Of a stretch of 16,253 bases of DNA, positions 13,530 through 16,253 are shown piece after piece. The notes under the pieces were generated by a model. It made no database searches and had not been told where the DNA came from. It saw only the letters and a program-made list of their open reading frames with translations. Each line of letters starts with the position of its first letter. The first letter of the stretch is position 1. The stretch is from Phycisphaerae bacterium (GTDB taxonomy: Bacteria; Planctomycetota; Phycisphaerae; UBA1845): positions 1 to 16,253 of the forward strand of contig BQJS01000105.1 in NCBI GenBank assembly GCA_021604825.1. Direction: 5' to 3'. Position numbers and translations under genes: made by a program.

Positions 13530-15185
13530 TTATTGAATACAATCGTTCAGAGGACGGCATGCACCGTCGCAATACAACTCGCCTTGATCACAACACTGCC
13601 CCTCGACATCCTGGCAGAACTTGCCAGCCGGGCAGCACCCACCGACATTGCAGGCCGTATCGGTTGCGTTTGGACAGGCATCACATTGTAAGGTGTCCTG
13701 GTCACATCCTGTTCCCATCGGACAACAGACGTCGCCGCACGCCCGCGCTTGGGGGCAGCATGTTGTACTGGACACACACACATCACCCACATCGCAACAT
13801 TCACCATTGCAGAACGCTTGATTGAATCCGCAGCAGGTGCCCGTCGCTTCATTGCAGGTGTCGAGTTCGTCGCAGCAGGTCGTCCCGCAGGAGTTTTGAG
13901 GGTCGCAACACAAACCGTCGCCCAGACATTCCAGCCCCTCTGCACAGCACTTGTCATCGCACGGATCTTCGCCTTCTGGGCAACACAAACTCGCTGCCTC
14001 GATGCAGGTGTCGGTCGCTTCACAACAAGTATTGCCGCAAACATCCGAAGGTTCGCAGCAGATGCCTGCGTTGGGTCCGGAATCGATGCAGGTTTGAGTT
14101 TCTTCGCAGCAGTTTTGGCCGAGGCATGTCTTCTTGCCCACGTCGCAGCACAACCCGATTTGCGAGTTAAGGCACGATTCCTCCGTCAAACAGCAGGCAA
14201 CTTCTCCACAACTCACGGGACAGCAAGGTGCCCCCGTTGCATTGCAGGCACCCACACACACGAGATATGAAATCCCGCACGCAGCCACACCGATGACCTC
14301 GCAAACGGCGTAGAATACAAGCGAGGCGGCGCAACCACCCGACACCCCCGCAATGCAACCCACAGCGCCCGTCGTGCATCCCGCCCAACACGCGATGCAA
14401 CCGGTAGTCGCCTCAGGGTCGCTGTCATGCCCTGAATCTTGCGGTGGGAGGCCGAGTATCTTGGCTTGCTGCATACCATTTGTACCCATTCCGTTGGTGT
14501 CGATATCCGGAATCATGGCTTCACAATCGCCACTTGCGGAATTGGCTTTTGCAAGCAGATCATTTAATGCATTCTTCAGGTCATCGCTGGCACCGTCTTC
14601 GGGCGCCGATTGTCCATCGGCAAAGGTCGTGTCGTTGGCATCGGCACCATCGGCTTCCATCTCGTCGATATCGCGACCGTCAATCGATCCCTTGATCATG
14701 CCGTTTTCCAAAACGATGTTGGCGGTATCGACTCCTGGAATTTCGTCACCGTATTGAACGTTGACTTCGACCTTGCCCATGCCATCGTCGGTGGTGATGA
14801 TGCGCATGACGAGCGCGCCGTCGGAAAGGATTTCGGTTTCGACGCGGAGGCTGTCATCCATGTCGGGCGACGTGATGACTTTACGATTCAAGGTGAGCAT
14901 CTTGCCCTGCGCGGACATGGTGCTGACTTCCGTGTCGAATTCATTGCCTTCATCGTCGCCTTGCTTGCACGCGGATTCCTCGCCATTGCTACCGGTGTCG
15001 CTGCCATCGCCATTGTCACTGCCATCGGACGAGCCATTGGTGTTCATGTTGTCACCGTTGTCGCCCGATTGACCATCATTGCCGGTGTCGGCTGGCGTGC
15101 ATGCTGTGATGAAGTACCCGCCACCGGTCAACAGCGCGATGGTCAAGATCGCAAGCCATGGAAATCGTCTTTTACCTCTGGACAT
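13530..15185 (-). CDS. Lipoprotein with halocin-C8-like Cys segment and nine tandem six-cysteine repeats
   Basis: This 551-residue protein has a lipoprotein signal (MSRGKRRFPWLAILTIALLT, lipobox ITAC, Cys29) and an acidic Asp/Gly/Asn/Ser linker (about 30-70). A region of about 190 residues with predicted strands (MLTLNRKVITSP, ALVMRIITTDD, VEVNVQYGDEIPG) follows. Residues 262-317 are hydrophobic and glycine-rich with nine Cys, starting TGCIACWAGC; this recalls halocin-C8-like bacteriocin domains, a match from memory only. Residues 321-551 hold 53 Cys in nine units of about 25 residues, each CC-x(3-6)-C-x(3-4)-CC-x5-C, some slightly degenerate. Read across unit boundaries the spacing is C-C-CC-C-C, as in cystine-knot peptides. 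The ATG at 15185 has AGGAG 9 nt upstream; the longer frame to 15302 lacks support. It is probably a surface-anchored, disulfide-rich protein; its function is unknown. Confidence 0.88.
   Translation of the reverse strand: MSRGKRRFPWLAILTIALLTGGGYFITACTPADTGNDGQSGDNGDNMNTNGSSDGSDNGDGSDTGSNGEESACKQGDDEGNEFDTEVSTMSAQGKMLTLNRKVITSPDMDDSLRVETEILSDGALVMRIITTDDGMGKVEVNVQYGDEIPGVDTANIVLENGMIKGSIDGRDIDEMEADGADANDTTFADGQSAPEDGASDDLKNALNDLLAKANSASGDCEAMIPDIDTNGMGTNGMQQAKILGLPPQDSGHDSDPEATTGCIACWAGCTTGAVGCIAGVSGGCAASLVFYAVCEVIGVAACGISYLVCVGACNATGAPCCPVSCGEVACCLTEESCLNSQIGLCCDVGKKTCLGQNCCEETQTCIDSGPNAGICCEPSDVCGNTCCEATDTCIEAASLCCPEGEDPCDDKCCAEGLECLGDGLCCDPQNSCGTTCCDELDTCNEATGTCCGFNQAFCNGECCDVGDVCVSSTTCCPQARACGDVCCPMGTGCDQDTLQCDACPNATDTACNVGGCCPAGKFCQDVEGQCCDQGELYCDGACRPLNDCIQ
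13533..14225 (-). repeat. nine tandem 25-residue (75-bp) six-cysteine units
   Basis: Units begin at residues 321, 346, 376, 401, 426, 451, 476, 501 and 531 of the lipoprotein, a period of 25 residues with two steps of 30. The first seven units have the same order CC, C, CC, C. Unit 8 begins C-DA-C in place of CC, and unit 9 has a single Cys at its second pair. Sequence between the cysteines is acidic and variable, so only the Cys framework is conserved. Confidence 0.9.
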
Positions 15186-15430
15186 AATTTCTGCTCCTGA
15201 TGGTTGAACCATGTATGCTTCGAATAATTGAAGGGGCCCGTGTCCAACTTGGGGGGAGAAGGCATTTGCCTGAGCCGAATGGTAGCGACGCCAACGAAGC
15301 ACCGCAACAGAAAAGGAGTCATTGCCGATTGGTCAACGAAGCGTGAATTGCCTAAATTGACGTCAATCACCGTTTACGGCTCGGGCATCGGTGAATTGGC
15401 CTTCGAGTGAATGGCATTGTGAGGATGGCT
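15186..15430. other. divergent intergenic region before the ATP-grasp gene
   Basis: These 245 bp separate the minus-strand Cys-repeat lipoprotein from the plus-strand ATP-grasp gene. On the minus strand TTGGAC (15242-15247) is a possible -35, but no good -10 follows at the right distance. A 12-bp palindrome is listed separately. No gene was found here. Confidence 0.5.
15356..15367. promoter_or_regulatory. 12-bp perfect palindrome upstream of the ATP-grasp gene
   Basis: ATTGACGTCAAT is its own reverse complement and lies 63 bp before the ATP-grasp start codon. A related ATTGGTCAA occurs about 28 bp upstream. It could be an operator for a dimeric regulator. I cannot assign it to a known family. 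Confidence 0.3.
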
Positions 15431-16253
15431 ATGCGAGTTGGATTGGTCACGTGCAAGGTACTTCCAGAACCCGACCCTGATGCCGCGCCGCTTGATGCCG
15501 CACTGCGTCAACGCGGACACGAACCGGTGATGTTGCCGTGGGATGATTCGTCACTGCGGTTTGGCGAAGGCGAGTATTCCAACCTCAACGTGATCGTGAT
15601 TCGATCGCCATGGAACTATTTTACGGCTGAGAATGACTTTCTCAGTTGGATTTTGGGTGCAGACGAATGTGCGCCGGTGCTTAATTCGCCGGACGTCGTC
15701 AAGTGGAATCTTCACAAGAGGTACTTGCTGGAATTGGAAGCGGCAGGTGTGCCGACCGTCCCCACGAAACTGATTCGGATGCACGATGGCGGAGAGGTTG
15801 AGGAAGCGATTGCCGAGTTTGGTGAAGTTGTGATCAAGCCGGCGATTGCAGCAGGCTCATTTGGAGCGAGACGATTTGCAAAAGGAAATGATTCCTCAGC
15901 GCTCGCCCACGCCAAGGCGATTCTTCGGGACAATCACGTTCTGGTGCAACCGCACATGATTGGGTTTGAGGACCCTGGCGAGCGGTCGCTCATCTGGATT
16001 GACGGCGAATGGACCCACGCCGTCCGAAAGAAACCGCGCTTTGACGGTGAAGCAGAAAGCGTCGATGGCAGCGAACCACCAAGCGATGCGGAACTTGCCA
16101 TTGCCAACGCAGCGATCCAAGCCGTACCACACAAACTGTACTACGCCCGAGCCGACATGGTGGAAACTGAGAACGGACCAGTACTATCGGAATTGGAATT
16201 AATGGAGCCGTCGTTGTTTTTCAACCACAGTGAGATAGCCCTGACAAGATTTG
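15431..16253 (+). CDS. ATP-grasp ligase (RimK / glutathione-synthetase-like fold), N-terminal part
   Basis: The first 274 residues are present and the frame runs off the right edge. It opens MRVGLVTCKVLPEPDPDAAP, then VIVIRSPWNYF (54-64), a pre-ATP-grasp segment seen in related ligases. The ATP-grasp part shows VVIKPAIAAGSFGARRF with Lys136 as the probable ATP-phosphate contact, VLVQPHMIGFEDPGERSLIW (including the adenine-binding hinge), HAVRKKP, and the metal-binding end YYARADMV followed by LSELELMEPSLFF, with Glu254, Glu256 and Glu259. This matches the group of standalone ATP-grasp proteins that includes DcsG-like and RimK-like enzymes, which join a carboxylate to an amine or similar nucleophile through an acyl phosphate. 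The substrate cannot be told. GAGGA lies 5 nt before the ATG. No partner biosynthetic gene is visible in the window. Confidence 0.88.
   Translation, partial: MRVGLVTCKVLPEPDPDAAPLDAALRQRGHEPVMLPWDDSSLRFGEGEYSNLNVIVIRSPWNYFTAENDFLSWILGADECAPVLNSPDVVKWNLHKRYLLELEAAGVPTVPTKLIRMHDGGEVEEAIAEFGEVVIKPAIAAGSFGARRFAKGNDSSALAHAKAILRDNHVLVQPHMIGFEDPGERSLIWIDGEWTHAVRKKPRFDGEAESVDGSEPPSDAELAIANAAIQAVPHKLYYARADMVETENGPVLSELELMEPSLFFNHSEIALTRF

Noticed and set aside
15186..15302. 39-codon N-terminal extension of the Cys-repeat lipoprotein
   Set aside because: It lacks a ribosome-binding site and would precede the lipoprotein signal; ATG 15185 has AGGAG at good spacing.

Overview
The window looks like chromosomal DNA of a member of the Planctomycetota (a Phycisphaerae-like lineage is possible; the phylum is an inference). 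The best clues are a planctomycete-style pair of ECF sigma factor and transmembrane Ser/Thr kinase with TPRs, two tandem clpP genes beside trigger factor, and several large secreted or lipid-anchored proteins with Asp/Gly/Asn-rich linkers or Cys-rich repeats. Some extracellular motifs, such as the CDDGDGC-type repeats, also recall Myxococcota. No tRNA, rRNA, CRISPR array, transposase or phage gene was seen.

Region 1 (1-3430, minus strand) is a protein-quality-control cluster in the order tig, clpP, clpP, then a GAF-domain gene cut by the window edge. The distal ClpP has Asn where the catalytic Asp is expected, so the pair may form a mixed ClpP complex. No clpX follows. Region 2 (3431-4776) has a regulatory interval with a 14-bp palindrome and a two-tier inverted repeat, then a class I fructose-bisphosphate aldolase of the FbaB type on the plus strand. 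Region 3 (4856-6980) has a secreted protein of unknown function (minus strand, with a good promoter) divergent from a small MOSC-domain protein.

Region 4 (7004-10246, minus strand) is a two-gene unit: an ECF sigma factor whose stop codon directly abuts the start codon of a membrane Ser/Thr kinase with C-terminal TPRs. Region 5 (10601-15185) is a cell-surface cluster. It has a plus-strand lipoprotein with an 11-unit GDNT linker and Asp-box motifs, ended by a strong intrinsic terminator. Two minus-strand exported proteins follow. One has a CDDG-type Cys-rich module and a six-bladed YWTD-like propeller. The other is a lipoprotein with a halocin-C8-like hydrophobic Cys segment followed by nine tandem six-cysteine units. 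A second intrinsic terminator lies between these two, only 24 nt before the downstream start codon. Region 6 (15431-16253, plus strand) is the start of an ATP-grasp ligase cut by the window edge.

The most novel item is the 551-residue lipoprotein at 13530-15185. Its C-terminal half is a contiguous chain of units with the C-C-CC-C-C spacing of inhibitor-cystine-knot peptides. For several genes the longest open frame begins too far upstream; ribosome-binding sites support the shorter starts given here.
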